From Clarireedia homoeocarpa (lineage: Eukaryota > Ascomycota > Leotiomycetes > Helotiales > Rutstroemiaceae): a stretch of DNA of 64,000 bases. The position numbers and the translations under genes were made by a program. A model generated the notes under the pieces. That model saw only the letters and a program-made list of their open reading frames with translations, searched no databases and was not told where the DNA came from. Position 1 is the first letter of the stretch, and every line of letters begins with the position of its first letter. Location: positions 566,176-630,175 of the forward strand of contig LNKV01000038.1 of the NCBI GenBank assembly GCA_001465935.1. Direction: 5' to 3'. Positions 12,300-24,693 of the stretch are shown here, piece by piece.

Positions 12300-14075
12300 A
12301 GTGTCCATACGTCCGTCCATGCGTCCATAGGTACGATCAGGCATTCGGTTCAGGGTCTCGCAGGTCCGCGCAGGAATTTTGCCTAATTCCAAGCTTATGA
12401 ATAGTGGTGAGCGGAGCCTTTGTGCTGGAATTCGCTTCCGGGCGATATCTAATAGATCCCAAAGATTAGTCGGACAGTCGATCGATTGGGTAGAATGCGA
12501 CGCTGCGAAAACTAGTCCGAGTAGATCAAGTGTTGTTTGCGAAGCAGCTGTTATTTCTCCGCACTCCAAGCGATGAACTGGTCTCTTGACCGTATATGTA
12601 CGCGGGACCTCTATTTGTATGTATGTATGTATGTATGTATGTATGTATTGGGAGAAATCCTACGACCTGTGAAGCGGGAAGGGAAGCGTACCCCAACCAG
12701 TATGGTTCGAGGTAAATAATGCCGGGTCGACGTGAATCCTAGAAATCTCTCGGGGTGCGCGATGCGTAGCGGCATGCAATACAAGTGACAAGTCTGGGGA
12801 TAGGGGCCGCTTATAGGTTATGGATAATCGATATTAATATCCATGGGGTACGTATCGTGTGTCGTGTGATAAGTCAAGTGATGAAAATCCGGGGAAAAAG
12901 AGGGGGAGGGGAAAAGGACAGCCTTATGTCCATATAAATATGGATATATTGATCTGGCCTGATACCGCGTGTTTACATTTTATAATTTTCCGAGAAAACT
13001 CTGGCTGAACCTGGAAATGAAAGACGACAAAAGGGTGGAATTTAACCTGGAAGGAGGAGGAGGAGGAGGATGTTAACCAAGGATTCGTGTATGAATTTTC
13101 GCATACCGCAGTTTCAAGACCATCTACCGCTGGTACTGATTGAAGGAAGTGGATATGCTGTAAGACTCTCCTCAGCCCATAGTTATTCCTCATATACATT
13201 ACAAATGCATCCACCCAGACTTTCCGAACCTTGGGACCTTGTAGCTCGTCAGGACGGCTTACATGGTCGTCGTTAACTGCAGAGACTCCCTGCTTATTAG
13301 ATGTGCTCCAGCAGCCACTCAGACCATCAACGAGATCCGATTGGCGAATGCTAAAGGTTTCCCCAAATTGATGTCGATTCGACTTCAAAAAGTCTGGATG
13401 CCTACAGACATTGTGGTTGGCTCTAAAACCGCCTTTAGGTATAAGTCCGGGTCGTCGTACCTTGTCGCACCACAGAACCTACAAAGAGGTCGCTTTGGGA
13501 CTCCGCTCGTCGGGGATGAAAGCTCGGTCTGAGGGCGGATGTGTACCCCAGATATTCACAACCCCAGTTCTTGGGGGGATGTGATTGGTTTACTAGTGAC
13601 TTTATACATAGTAAATGCGACACAAGCTCCCAAGAACCAACAAAGCTAGGACTTATCTCTCGTTTGGGGGCGTCGAGTCAAATGCCAATGCCCACTGGGA
13701 AAGGATTCAAGAGGCTTCCCGCATGTTGTGGTACTTGAGGTACTAAGGTTGCCTCCAGCGGATTCCAGTAAACTGGCTCCTCGCAACCTGGGCCTGTTTC
13801 AAGGGGTCTGCAAGTTGACTCGATATGGCCGTTGTGCTATTCGCGTGAGATAGGACGACGGAGCCCGTAAGGAGGGACGAATAGAAAACGCTTGAGAGAA
13901 AGAGGTTAAGGTTCACAGATACGAGGGGCATCAAAGTTCTGGACTCCTCGACTAGCTAATTAGAAGGACGGGAGAATTGGATAGATAATCTCCATTAAAC
14001 TGTTGGATATTGAATAAAGGTCTGTAATGGTCGCCTTTGTACAATTGACCGAAATGAGAAAGGAGATGTACGCGG
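12300..14075. other. Intergenic interval without a supported gene
   Basis: Contains a GTAT microsatellite (12617-12648) and a GGA-rich stretch near 13055-13070. A 154-codon minus-strand frame at 12924-13388 shows no domain; I treat it as chance. Confidence 0.45.
12617..12648. repeat. (GTAT)n microsatellite
   Basis: Eight perfect GTAT units in tandem. Confidence 0.9.
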
Positions 14076-14078
14076 AGC

Positions 14079-14111
14079 GGGACCGAACCGGACTCGCTTA
14101 CCGCCGAGCCA
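14079..14111 (-). other. tRNA-like A-box/B-box pair, possible truncated tRNA relic
   Basis: On the minus strand TGGCTCGGCGG (14111-14101) matches an A-box/D-arm and GGTTCGGTCCC (14089-14079) resembles a B-box/T-arm. They are only about 11 nt apart, leaving no room for an anticodon arm, and the invariant A58 is a G. This is not a functional tRNA; a deleted tRNA or tRNA-derived SINE scar is possible. Confidence 0.3.
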
Positions 14112-14150
14112 TGGCCTTATCACAATTGCACGTGACTTTATTCTTTGGCG

Positions 14151-14574
14151 CTAAGCTTTCATCCATGTTGAGGTTCCGCCCAATTCTATCTGGAGCTTGA
14201 ATGCTGAACGGCATCGGAATATCAAAATTGACGATAATGTAAGATACGACAAATTCTTCATAAAACATACTCATCAACAGCTTCCACAGTTGCGAGTCAG
14301 TCTTGCTCTTGTTGACAAGCTTGGATTTATCCTCCTCAGGTTGGTGAAGAGGTAATTGTTTCTTTCAGCCAACAGTGTTCACTTGAAGACGACCACTTAC
14401 CGGTTGCGTAGTCACAGCTCGAACCCTTAACTCGATCGACTCGCCCTCCAAGATCTGCGGTTACCCAGCAAAGTTTTCAAACCCATCTGTTTATCTTACT
14501 CACGCGCTGTCGGTGGCTTAAGAACTGCCGGGGGCAAGAGAGCAACGACATCGTCTGGCTGCATTTTGATTGCC
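14151..14574 (-). pseudogene. Possible small multi-exon gene or gene relic, divergent from CCR4
   Basis: The minus strand opens with ATG MQPDDVVALLPPAVLKPPTA (14574-14514), then a good donor (GTGAGT). Next comes an exon-like block 14454-14401 (ILEGESIELRVRAVTTQP), another donor (GTAAGT), and a block near 14340-14270 (KSKLVNKSKTDSQLWKLLM) with a GTATGT donor, ending about 14151. The blocks read like coding sequence with fungal intron signals. However, exon 1 and exon 2 do not join in frame with the obvious sites. Either the true splicing differs or the gene is damaged. I do not recognise the protein. Confidence 0.35.
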
Positions 14575-14791
14575 TTGAGCACGCGAGCGCAGCCCACTGG
14601 TGATCTTTGCAATCTTCGTATATGCCCGGAAAATACCTACAAAAGACCTATGTGCCAACGACGAAAAACTCGGATCCTTTCCCCAAATCAACCAACATAA
14701 GTCCTTGGTCTATTTACAACCTTCTCTCACGGCTTGCGCTCACTTAACTGAGCCAAGGCTGTCGTTAGATTCCTGTCTGCGGTGGTATTAG

Positions 14792-17158
14792 ATGGCAGAT
14801 GGTTACAGGTATCCACAGCAGAGCGCCGGGAATTACTATTATCCACAACATACTCATACCTCAAGACACCCGATCCGTGTTGCAACCCCTCCCAACAGCA
14901 TCAGACCCGCCTTTAATCCCGACACTCCATCACCAGCTCGTACTCCCGATTCTCAGTCTCCCGCCCGCAACCTTTACGGAATGTTCAATCACCAACAAGG
15001 GCAACATGGCCATATCAACGGTGCAGGTCGTGGTGGCCTAACAGGTTTGGTGTTCAACCCACGTCACAACCCTCAGCATGCTCAGCATGCTCAGCACTAT
15101 GCCAATCTTCAACCGGAGCAAAATACTCACAATACCAATGGCAATGTCCTCGGGCACCACTCCAACTTCTCTTCCGGTGTCTTACCAAATGCTACACCTC
15201 CTTTTACTACGAGCAATTTACAAAATGGGCACGCATCAGCCACTCGCGGAGGGCAGGCTCAAGCAGTCACCGAGCATTGGGCGAAGCAGCTGGAGATGCA
15301 CAAGGAGTCTGAAAATGCACACATGCAAATGGCCGACCGTCCGCATCATTTTGCGAGAACAAAAGCACACTTTGGCGTGGTTCTTACAGCAGCTAACACA
15401 ACAGGGGGAGGGGTATCCGCTGCTTCGGCAGAGGAAACCACTGATGAGTCAACAAACCGGAACAGGCCTTCGAATACGGACAATTCCATAAAACGTCAAG
15501 ATTGGCACAATATAGATATGAGTGGTCTTGGTCTACGAGTATTGGCGCTCGAGTTGTTTCAGTACACTTTCTTACAAGAACTATACGTGGCATCAAATAG
15601 ACTCACCTATCTTCCTGCTGCCATTGGTCAATTGCGACACCTTCGCTATTTAGATGCCTCCCATAATCAATTACAGATCCTACCAAATGAATTAGGCATG
15701 TGTGTATTCCTAAAGACCTTACTGTTATTCGATAACAATCTGAAGTCCCTACCACAATCTTTTGGATCTCTCTATCAACTCGAGATGTTAGGTATCGAGG
15801 GTAATTCCCATATGGATAATGCAATCAAAAGTGAACTTATGGAAAAGGGCACTAAAGCCCTCATCCATACACTCCGAGAAGAAGCACCAGGTAAGTGTTA
15901 TCTTCTTGAGCTTTTGACGCAAAGCTGACTACTTGAAGAACCACACCCGCCTGCTCCTAGACAGATGGTTGACCTGCTAGATGGTGCGCCATCGACCAAC
16001 CAAGAGCGCTTCACAGTATTATCCTACAATATTCTGTGTGACAATTACGTGAACCCTACGCAATATGGTTATGTACCTTCGAAGGCTTTGGAATGGGAAC
16101 ATCGAAGAGAGGAAATACTGCGCGAGATTGAGACGAGAGATCCAGATTTCGTATGCCTTCAGGAAGTGGATGCTGATAACTTCCGGGAGTTTTTCAGCGT
16201 TAAGCTCGCATATCATGATTACAAGGGAGTGTTCTGGCCCAAATCCCGAGCGAAGACCATGTCCGAATCAGCAGCGAAAGGCGTAGATGGTTGTGCCACT
16301 TTCTATAAGAACAACAAATATATTCTTCTCGACAAGCAGCTCATCGATTTTGCCAATATTGCAATCAACAGGCCGGACATGAAGAACCAGCATGATATTT
16401 TCAATCGGGTCATGCCAAGAGATCACATTGCGGTCGTGGCATTTTTCGAGAATCGTTTAACCGGCTCGCGAGTCATCGTCGCCAATGCCCATTTGTTCTG
16501 GGACCCGGTCTATGCTGATGTCAAGCTAATTCAAATGGCAATCCTTATGGAGAGCGTTAGCAAATTGGCCGAAAAGTATCAGCGATGGCCAGCATGCAAA
16601 GATAAGAAAGCTTACACCATTACGGATGACACAAATGCGGAGGCGCCTGCACCCCCACCTCCAGAACCAGCCCCGTCTATGGAATATACCAACAAGACAC
16701 AAATACCCTTGATAGTCTGCGGTGATCTCAACTCCAAGGCGGGAGAGAGTGTGTATGAGCTACTAGATACAGGACGAGTGGCTCCTGACCATGATGATCT
16801 CAAGGGCCATCAATATGGTAACTTTACGAGAGATGGCATTGAGCATCCGTTCTCACTTCGATCCGCTTACACCAACCTCGCTGACACTCCTATGGAGCTG
16901 ACATTCACCAACTATACCCCTGGGTTCATTGGTCACATTGACCACATCTGGTACTCTACGAATGCTCTCGAAAACACCGAACTATTAGGCCCAGTAGATG
17001 AAGAATACATGAAAAACGTGCCCGGCTTACCACACTACCACTTCCCCAGTGACCATCTAGCACTACTAGCTGAATTCGCAGTCAAGGCACCGAAAGCAAA
17101 GAAAACTCATCCAGAACCAGATTTTGGATCATCGAGCCACGACCGTCGAAGAGATTAG
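14792..17158 (+). CDS. CCR4: CCR4-NOT deadenylase catalytic subunit Ccr4
   Basis: Two exons, 14792-15890 and 15939-17158, with a 48-bp intron; 772 aa. Order: Gln/Asn/His-rich N terminus (about 1-230), leucine-rich repeats (about 240-345, e.g. LYVASNRLTYLPAAIGQLRHL) that dock on Caf1, then the exonuclease-endonuclease-phosphatase nuclease domain from about 390. Catalytic-type residues: Asn397 (LSYNILCD), Glu442 (CLQEVD), His551 (NAHLFWD), Asp629/Asn631 (GDLNS), Asp701 (IDHIWY) and Asp738/His739 (SDH). It shortens mRNA poly(A) tails in the cytoplasm and is the Mg-dependent deadenylase of CCR4-NOT. All active-site motifs are intact. A poly-Pro linker sits within the nuclease domain near residue 600. 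Confidence 0.97.
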
Positions 17159-17930
17159 ATAAAAATATCATAACCAAAAGAAATCTTTTCTGCTCCGCGG
17201 GCTGGCATCATTCCGGGAGAAGAATTGGGAGTTTTATATTTTCTTGTGTTTATTCCATGGGCTTGGAAAATTTGGTGGTTTGGCTGGAGCGGGCGTGTAG
17301 CGTTGTATGAATGCATTTTTCATTTCGCACTTTCACACTCTTTTTTCTGGTCTTGTCTTTTTTCGTGTAATGATTACGCTGGATGGAATGAGAGAAGAGT
17401 GAAGGGGATTGCTCATAGCGGACCTAGGGTGGTGGAGATCACTGCGGGCGCAAGCGGAAGTTAGGGCGGACTTGAAAAATGAGTATACACATGCGAGATA
17501 GCAAATGCATGTTAGCGAGTAGAAACATGACATTTGTGTTTTGCATCCCTCAAATTCCTTTTCAACAATTGTTTCGATCGATGTACTACCTGTTCCGTGT
17601 GTTTTTGTGGTTACTTTGATCTATGTAGAAGTGCTAGAGCACGTACCGTGTTGGAAAGTGCTGCGGGCTGGAAATGGAACATATGCTGCAACGTCATGTT
17701 CAAAAATGGGGAACCCAGGTCTGGAGACATGGATTCTGTCGCAGTCCTTGGTTGCTATTTCAACCGCAACAGAAAAGTCCCATGTATTATGCAGGCTTAG
17801 GGATAGTCACTTTGGTTGCGATCTCCCTTCACGAGATCACTTCATCCTTTGCACTTCTATAACCACGTGAGATCCAAAAAGCAGCACATATATGCGACAA
17901 TCGGTCTCAATCACCATCCTAACCGCCTTC
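17159..17930. other. Convergent 3' region between CCR4 and the thioesterase-like gene
   Basis: Expected 3'UTRs of two converging genes. Short frames here lack motifs, and I see no gene. Confidence 0.5.
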
Positions 17931-17936
17931 CCGGGA

Positions 17937-18994
17937 CTACCTCCCCCCACCCATATCCTCCACCGCCCCCTCTCTATCCCATGTCTCCTTCTCTAAATCC
18001 CTTACCCTCTCTTCCACCCACTCAATCTTCCTCTCCGCCCTCTTCGTCGATTCCAACTGCTCCTTCCACGCGGTCTTGAACGCTTCAACCATAAATGGCT
18101 TGATATCGGTTTTCTTCGCTGCTTTGTAATCGTACAACACGATGTCTTCGACGCAGCTGGCGGCTACCCGTTGGTGCAGCTCCGACACGATTAGTACATG
18201 CAGGATGATGTTGTTGGAACCGGGGGCGGGGGGGTTTTGGAGCTTGTGGTAGACGGATATATGGTCGGGCCAGGTCATGGGCTGTAGGGCTCTGGTTAGT
18301 AGGGTGGTGAAATATGGGGTAGAGGAGGGAATGGTAGCTCACGAATCGATAGAGTGTCTTGATACTACGCAATATTAATCCATCGCTCCTAGGCGTCAAA
18401 CTCTCCATCCACTTTTTCGCATTCCCTGGATCTATATGCATAGCGTAATTCTTGACCCATTGCACCCGCGCACTCTCTGCATACCGTATATACGCTACAT
18501 TATTTACATGGCCCTATTCCAACCTCTTTCTGTTAGCTCCATGTTTTCCTTCTCCTATTATACCTCTCCTACTTTCGCCCTGTTCCCCTCATGTTCTCCA
18601 AACTTCTATACATTTCCTTCTTCCCCAGGCACTAGTCTAAAGTATAGAAAATTTTACATACCATGCTATCCATTTCCCCCCACACAACCCGATGTCTATA
18701 CAACCCCGCGCGCCGCTTATCCACAAGAAACCCATCTCGTCCCGCAATAAGCTCTCTCCAATCGCGCCCCAGGACCTCAAGTATATCGCCTGCGCGCCGC
18801 GCTTGCGAGCGCGTCAGTCCGAACATGATGCATTTTCCTATACGGGACTTGGTTGTTGTGAGCCAGCGGGAGGGTGACTCTGAGGGAGTGGGTTTGGCGG
18901 GGTCGACGGGGGGAGCGGTTGAGTTGTGGCGTTTTGAGAGAAGGATCGGGAGACGGGGGAGGGAAGGGAGAAGGGAAGGTATTCGTGGAGGCAT
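17937..18994 (-). CDS. Thioesterase-like (hotdog fold) protein, probably mitochondrial
   Basis: Three exons: 18994-18662, 18513-18343 and 18281-17937. Both introns (148 and 61 bp) are phase 0. Product 282 aa. The N terminus is Arg/Ser/Leu-rich (MPPRIPSLLPSLPRLPILLSK), fitting a mitochondrial presequence. The body contains SRIGKCIMFGLTRSQARRAG, then WGEMDSMGHVNNVAYIRYAE across the first splice, the hallmark D-x-M-x-H-V-N-N of 4HBT-type acyl-CoA thioesterases, then PMTWPDHISVYHKL. The C terminus is Lys/Glu-rich and helical. It likely hydrolyses acyl-CoA or acyl-ACP thioesters; the substrate is unknown. It is convergent with CCR4. Confidence 0.9.
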
Positions 18995-20168
18995 GTTGGC
19001 GCGGTGGAGGAGGAATTCCGTGGACAGTCGTTGAATTAAGTTGCACGTTGCTGCCCCGCAATCGGTACAGTACCATGATGGCGTAATTTAGTGTGGGGCG
19101 CCGTGGCTTCAGGTACACTAGTGGTAGCATTGCAACGACAACTCTAGAATTTGTTATGGTTCGGGTCAAGCGTTATTGATGGAAATACAAATTCGAAATA
19201 ATAAGACTCTTGAGCCTCATACTACTTGATATCCGCTTCCATCCGGGTGATAAACACCTCTGTAGTTTGCGATCATCTTACCACTTACTGCGATTCCTTT
19301 GCTTTCCTCACTGGAGCGTTCATGCAGTACGCCGCGAGCGCCTCGTCTCTCTACTTCCACCGCATGATTGTTATAGCGAATTTAACAGTAACACAACAAT
19401 ACAGAGGTCGATTTCAGTGCCTTTTCGGATCGCGAATGACTTCACCACCCTCTGCATAGCACCCAAAACAGTTTCAGTGTAGAAGTAAGAATACTCTTCT
19501 CAGTTTTCTAGCAGCTTCAGTCCAGTCCTAGACAGAATCAAGATCACTATGTCAGATTCCTCTAGAACATCTCATCATACTCTGTATCCCATTCGGCTTG
19601 CGTAGCTGTCCTACCATATTGATAATCGATGTCCCACTGATGTTGCCGCTCGAGCTCGCTCACATCATTCGGTACATCATTCTCGGGAGTTCTATCTAGT
19701 AGTGGAGTAGTGTTAAAGGTATTGCTTCATAGTTCAAGTAAAACTTCAATGTGCGATCTAATCAGAGATTGGAGTAACGCAGCGCAAGCCGGATTATCAC
19801 CATTCAAAACACAAACGCAAGACAGGGACTGGTTTTGAGTCGGAGCAGAAAGATGTTACTGAAGTCCAACACACAACGTCAGGCAACTAATTAGCGTACT
19901 CCTGTAGAGGTTGAAGATTTTAACACTATCATTTGCAGACGCTTTCATTTTCACCCATCCATCTTGATTGATTTGCAGACTCGCTTTGGGTGTCTGATCG
20001 GATTTTTCGAGCACAGATGGGACCGAGAATGTATGGCGACTCTCTCCATTGTTCAATCTTTCCCATGAGTTCAATACCATCCGTTGAATCATCAGAATCA
20101 TCATGGAACCCTCCACTTGTACCCTATGCTCATCAGCTCCCTCATCCACCATCGCGCCCCTAACCTCC
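18995..20168. other. Intergenic interval, no supported gene
   Basis: Promoter side of the thioesterase-like gene, then unassigned sequence. A 98-codon minus-strand frame at 19856-20152 starts at an ATG but has no motif and is left out. Confidence 0.4.
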
Positions 20169-20450
20169 TCAACTACCTATCCTTAAGAAAAGATCTTCAT
20201 TCCACCCAGCCCTCCTCTCACCACTTTGCTCTCTCAAATCCAAGTCCGAACTTTGCCTCCAACTAGGAAGCCCAGGGAAGAAGCTAGGTCTAATCCAGGA
20301 GTCGAACACAGTTAAGGTCAGACTGAATACCAGTAGACCGAGAACGGAGCCGAAAAATAAAAGGAAAATCTTTTCGCCTTTCGCGTTGTTGTTAGTGTTG
20401 GCATCCAGATGACCAAGCTGAGGGCTTAAAGGAGCTGGAATTCCCTCCAT
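20169..20450 (-). CDS. Candidate small single-pass membrane protein, 93 aa
   Basis: ATG-initiated frame with a hydrophilic N terminus (MEGIPAPLSPQLGHLD), one strong hydrophobic segment at residues about 28-48 (IFLLFFGSVLGLLVFSLTLTV) and a charged tail. A TATAAATA-like stretch (minus strand of about 20547-20556) lies about 100 bp upstream. No family recognised. A further exon downstream is possible. Length and isolation keep confidence low. Confidence 0.35.
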   Translation of the reverse strand: MEGIPAPLSPQLGHLDANTNNNAKGEKIFLLFFGSVLGLLVFSLTLTVFDSWIRPSFFPGLPSWRQSSDLDLREQSGERRAGWNEDLFLRIGS

Positions 20451-21348
20451 ATTTTCTTGTTGTGAGGAGACGGTTCAACGTTGCGAGCTTGCGGATCGAA
20501 ATTGTTTGTGTTTTGGTGCAAGTAGGTTTTCTATGGGATTGAAGGATATTTATATCAATAGAGGATTGACTAGTCTTTGCCGTAGAGTCTATGCAGTGAC
20601 CTTGCGAAAGCTGAACAGCGACAATATATTATCGAATAACAGCTTAAAGACTTGAGTTTTAGATTAGATTGTGTAACTCTAGATTGTGAACTCAGCGACT
20701 ATGACCAAGCTTGTAGATGATTCACAACTCACCTGAGTGAATAGATAATTCTCACAGGAAGTGATTAAAGTTAGTTTAAAAGTATACATCGACATAGAAG
20801 TGCCAAAATACCCCACGTCTGGCTCTGGAGATGTTCACATTCTTAAGTCGAGAGTAAGAGTCGACATCTCAGTTCCAGGTCGGCCAAATCCTGTTGACGA
20901 CCTCCCCTTCTCCTTAGTCACATCCGGAGTTTCATTTCGACAATACACAGCTGATTTATCGAGTGTCCGATCTCGACTTGATGCTGAATTTGAGAATGAT
21001 AACAAAGATTGATACAGAAAAGCTGAGGTAAGACCTCGTCAGCCAGTATCGACTTGTCTATACATAAGCAAGCTCGTGGTTGAATCGTCTGTGCGGGCTC
21101 CACCAGGATGTCGCTTAGGATCCGTCTCCTATTCACTCAACCAACCGCAGGGGTCGTTGCTAGACTATTATCAAAAACATTGTTGTTTCCAACCAAGATG
21201 CACATTGTACTTGCGCCGTCGCGTAACAAAAGTCCAATATATGTAACTTTCCCAAATGATCGGATCGTGCGTCGCCTGTTCCCTATCCTGCTACACGCTT
21301 CATCCAAATGACCCCTTTTCCCTCCACTTCCTCCAAGCTTCCATACTC

Positions 21349-21492
21349 TCAAACATTCCCAGGCCCATCCAATCCGTCCACATACTCCACCGCCACTCGA
21401 AAAGTAATAACAAATGCAATCAATGCCAACATAATTCCTAGAAACAATCCGCAGATAATCGATGCGGCCGCGGCGTGATGAAGACTCAGCAT
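21349..21492 (-). CDS. Candidate micro-ORF, 47-aa hydrophobic peptide
   Basis: ATG frame reading MLSLHHAAAASIICGLFLG followed by a further hydrophobic run (IMLALIAFVITF), then VAVEYVDGLDGPGNV and stop. It looks like a single TM helix with a short acidic tail. No homologue known to me; it could be chance. It lies about 0.9 kb upstream of another one-TM minus-strand ORF. Confidence 0.25.
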   Translation of the reverse strand: MLSLHHAAAASIICGLFLGIMLALIAFVITFRVAVEYVDGLDGPGNV

Positions 21493-22073
21493 TTTCACTC
21501 TACCATCACCATTCGAATGAATAGCTGCTTATCCCAAAGCTCTGCAGTGGGAATCTTCTTAAATTTCATTTTGTGGCGTGTTTTGTTTTAAGGTGGAGAT
21601 GTTCTTTATTATCTATTTTGGGGATGGGTTGGAAATGGAATGGCTAGGTCTAGCTGTTTTCGGATGTGTCAGGAGGAATGTAATTAGGGTTGGAGTTTTC
21701 GAATAGTTTTTTTGTAGGTGAGATGCCGAAAACAATTATTCTAGCAAGACCCAAAAACAGCAATGTGTTGAAAGTTCTATAGTTGCGTGACACCTAGTTT
21801 TCTAACGGCCCCTATAACACCTACACAGCAATATCAGTTTGCTCCCAGGTAAATGCAGCTCCTACACATGCGACCAAGAGATTCAGCTCTTATATTCTGA
21901 CTGATCTTTCTGTCACCTGCCCTGCCCATAAGTTTCTCCGACTTCTTCCGTAATGCCAACCGATCTAGCCTTATGTAAGCCTGCTGGAACAGATACTAAA
22001 TTGAATCAATCAATCAATCAATCGAGCTGTATTGTCCACGGTATGCTGCCTGACTGGTTTGTGACTGGAATAC

Positions 22074-23705
22074 ATGGCGCTCAGTTATGTCTGGGGTATG
22101 GCCACGCAATTCATGCTTACCACTGAAGCATTGAAACCGGGTTTCTTTGAGTCTCTCGGAACCAGAATTCCTCAAAGCATCCAAGATGCCATACAGGTCT
22201 GCCGGAACATTGGGGTGCGTCATATATGGATCGATGCCCTTTGTATCATTCAAGACGACAACAAAGACAAGAAAGACCAGATCGCATTGATGGATGAAAT
22301 CTATGGACATGCACTAGCGGTTCTGATTGGTGCAGCTGGAGATGATACAGCCTGCAGTATACCAGGATTAGGTAAAAGAAAGCGGGAACTTACCTCTTAC
22401 GTGGAGACTGTGGACGGACAACTGCTTATGACCTCTCTGGCAACCACAACATTTTCTGCGAAGCGGTCGCAGTGGAATACAAGAGCATGGACTTATCAAG
22501 AATACATTCTCGGCAATCGCCTTCTGATATTCCCCGACACCTAAGTCTTCTTCAAATGCTCACAAGGGATGTTCCGAGACGACGCAGTGCCTTCAGTTAC
22601 TGGGTCCCTCCCATCAGTGCCAATTCAGTCGGACGATAATTGGATTTCATTCAGCTTGAATGATACCATAGGAGCCATGAACTCAAAGCAGGTTTGGAAA
22701 GATTACTACGATAATCTGCTTGCATTCTATCTCCGCCGCAACATGAAGTTTGATTCGGATGCGCTCCCTGCCTTCTCGGGTATACTCAAAGTGCTTTCGA
22801 GAATGCTTGGTCCATTTCATCACGGCCTTCCGAAGCAGTTCTTTAATCGCTCATTGCTCTGGACTGATCCGCATCATGCAGTGTTCACGAGACGAGCAGA
22901 CTTTCCAAGCTGGTCATGAGCAGGGTGGAAGTGGACTTTCGAGTACTTAGATGCGGAACGAGCTGCTGTCGACGCATATGGCTATAAAATTCCCGAAGAT
23001 ACGGTGTCTATCCAATTCTTCGTGTTCAACAAAGATGGGAAGCTCGAGTCTTTCTTCCTCGAGGAGCCTGAAGGGCCTCCGAAAGAGGCATCAGCCAAAA
23101 GCAGGACACAGGAGATGATGGACTGGATGATGTTGGCAAACCAGCAAATACAAGATCCCAATGTCTCATTTGAAGAAGTCCAGGCAAATTTGCAGGAGAA
23201 TTATGCCGCAAAGTTGGCCCTCAAAGATGTGCAGCCAACAGAGAAGAGCGTGCTTGAAGAGAAGGAGCGAATCTCCACGTGAATGTCCCATTTTAGTCCA
23301 CCCGATGACTATCGAGACTCTAGCTATGAGGATCTCATACTACGTCATAGCCATGCAGACCACCTAATCGCCTTCTATACTAGCGTTGCAGCATTGAAAG
23401 TAACTTCCACGCCATTTCAGAACATTAGACTTTGAGAGGTGGCCCTTTATGATGTTTAGGGTCACGATGGTAGGAATTTATTCACTTGCTATCTCGATGT
23501 CATGTGGAGAGCCAAACAACCAGAGACTCTAGAGTTCGTTGTGGTTGGTCTCAAAGAAGGGGCAAAATCGGTGGCATTGATGCTGCTAGAGAATGTGGAC
23601 GAGGTTTACTACCGAGTCAATTGGGCATGGAAGCTATCCCAACATCTAACGATCCAGGAGTGGATGGATCAGAAACCTATTCAGAGGTTGATTATTTGGG
23701 GCTGA
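22074..23705 (+). pseudogene. HET-domain (heterokaryon incompatibility) protein, nonsense-riddled pseudogene
   Basis: One reading frame runs 1.6 kb without any indel and carries HET hallmarks: ALSYVWG, HIWIDALCIIQDD, RAWTYQEYILGNRLLIF, VFFKCSQGMFRDD, DFPSWS-stop-AGWKW, and a C-terminal LEFVVVGLKEG...VDEVYYRVNWAWKLS. Five internal stops interrupt it at 22542, 22917, 23280, 23433 and 23457, and the natural stop is at 23703. Several stops fall where the family has Gln (before VFFKCSQG), Trp (SWSWAGW) or Gln (LYDVQG). The true N terminus upstream of ALSYVWG is not recognisable. HET proteins trigger cell death after non-self fusion; this copy can make at most a 156-aa fragment. Confidence 0.88.
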
Positions 23706-24693
23706 TGCAAGATAACTTTATAGCGAAGCCTAACAGATTCTTGTTACACCAGGTAACAAAGCATATGACTACAGGACCTTGGGCTCAGTGACTAGTAAGG
23801 TAACCACAGGAGAACCCTATGCAGAGAATCACGTGATAGTAACGAAGGTCTATATGAGCAAGATGTCGTTCATTATTAGCATATGGAACTTCGTGCTCAA
23901 CTCAAATAGCAATTCATCGCTTATTTATTATGTTATTATCGCCAGAACCAATTATTCGATCTCCTGCTTGCAAGTCTTCATTATACACCACCATGTCCCA
24001 GTATCGGCTTCTACATGATATTAGCCAGGCGAGACGTAACATTAGAATGAAATCTACGATATCTAAAGTAACTGTTAACGCTAGGCCGCTGGCAGTGGGC
24101 CCCAACTACCAACCTCCCAACTACCAATGACCCCCAGGGAACTATCGAGTACAGCGTACAGTAGTGCAAGCTTTCCTATCTGGATGTACGCGTCTATGGG
24201 CTTTGTTGCTGCATTTTCCTTATGTATGCGAGTGCTGCAGCGCAATATTGCAAGCCCATACAAACTTGGGACTCAAAGACTGCAGTGTTGCGAGGTTTTG
24301 TCTTTTAGTTTGAAGATTATTTTCCAGCGAGAATATATTTCCAACAGGAAGAAACATATGTTGAGAACAAAAGTGGAGGAATGAACCTTCTATCTAATGC
24401 CCTTCGAACTGACGCCAAACCCAACTCTCGCAATTTCAAGCGGTCGACATTTCCATCTCATTCTAACGGTAACAAATGTTGTATAGGAGTACCACAGCCC
24501 AATTTTGAGATTACGTCAACCTTACCCCTATACAAAACAGTGAATAGAAAACTCTCGAATTATATTCAATTGCCCATCCTATGACATCTATCATGGTCAT
24601 GTTCATAAGCTATGCCGACCTATGTTTCCCAAGCCAAAAAACGCCTGTGCTATACCCATATCTCCAACTCATTAGTACATACATAAATAAACT

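Noticed and set aside
12924..13388. 154-codon minus-strand open frame
   Set aside because: Composition reflects a GGA repeat and no family is recognisable.
20761..21012. 83-codon plus-strand frame
   Set aside because: GTG start, no motif, no intron signals linking it to neighbours.
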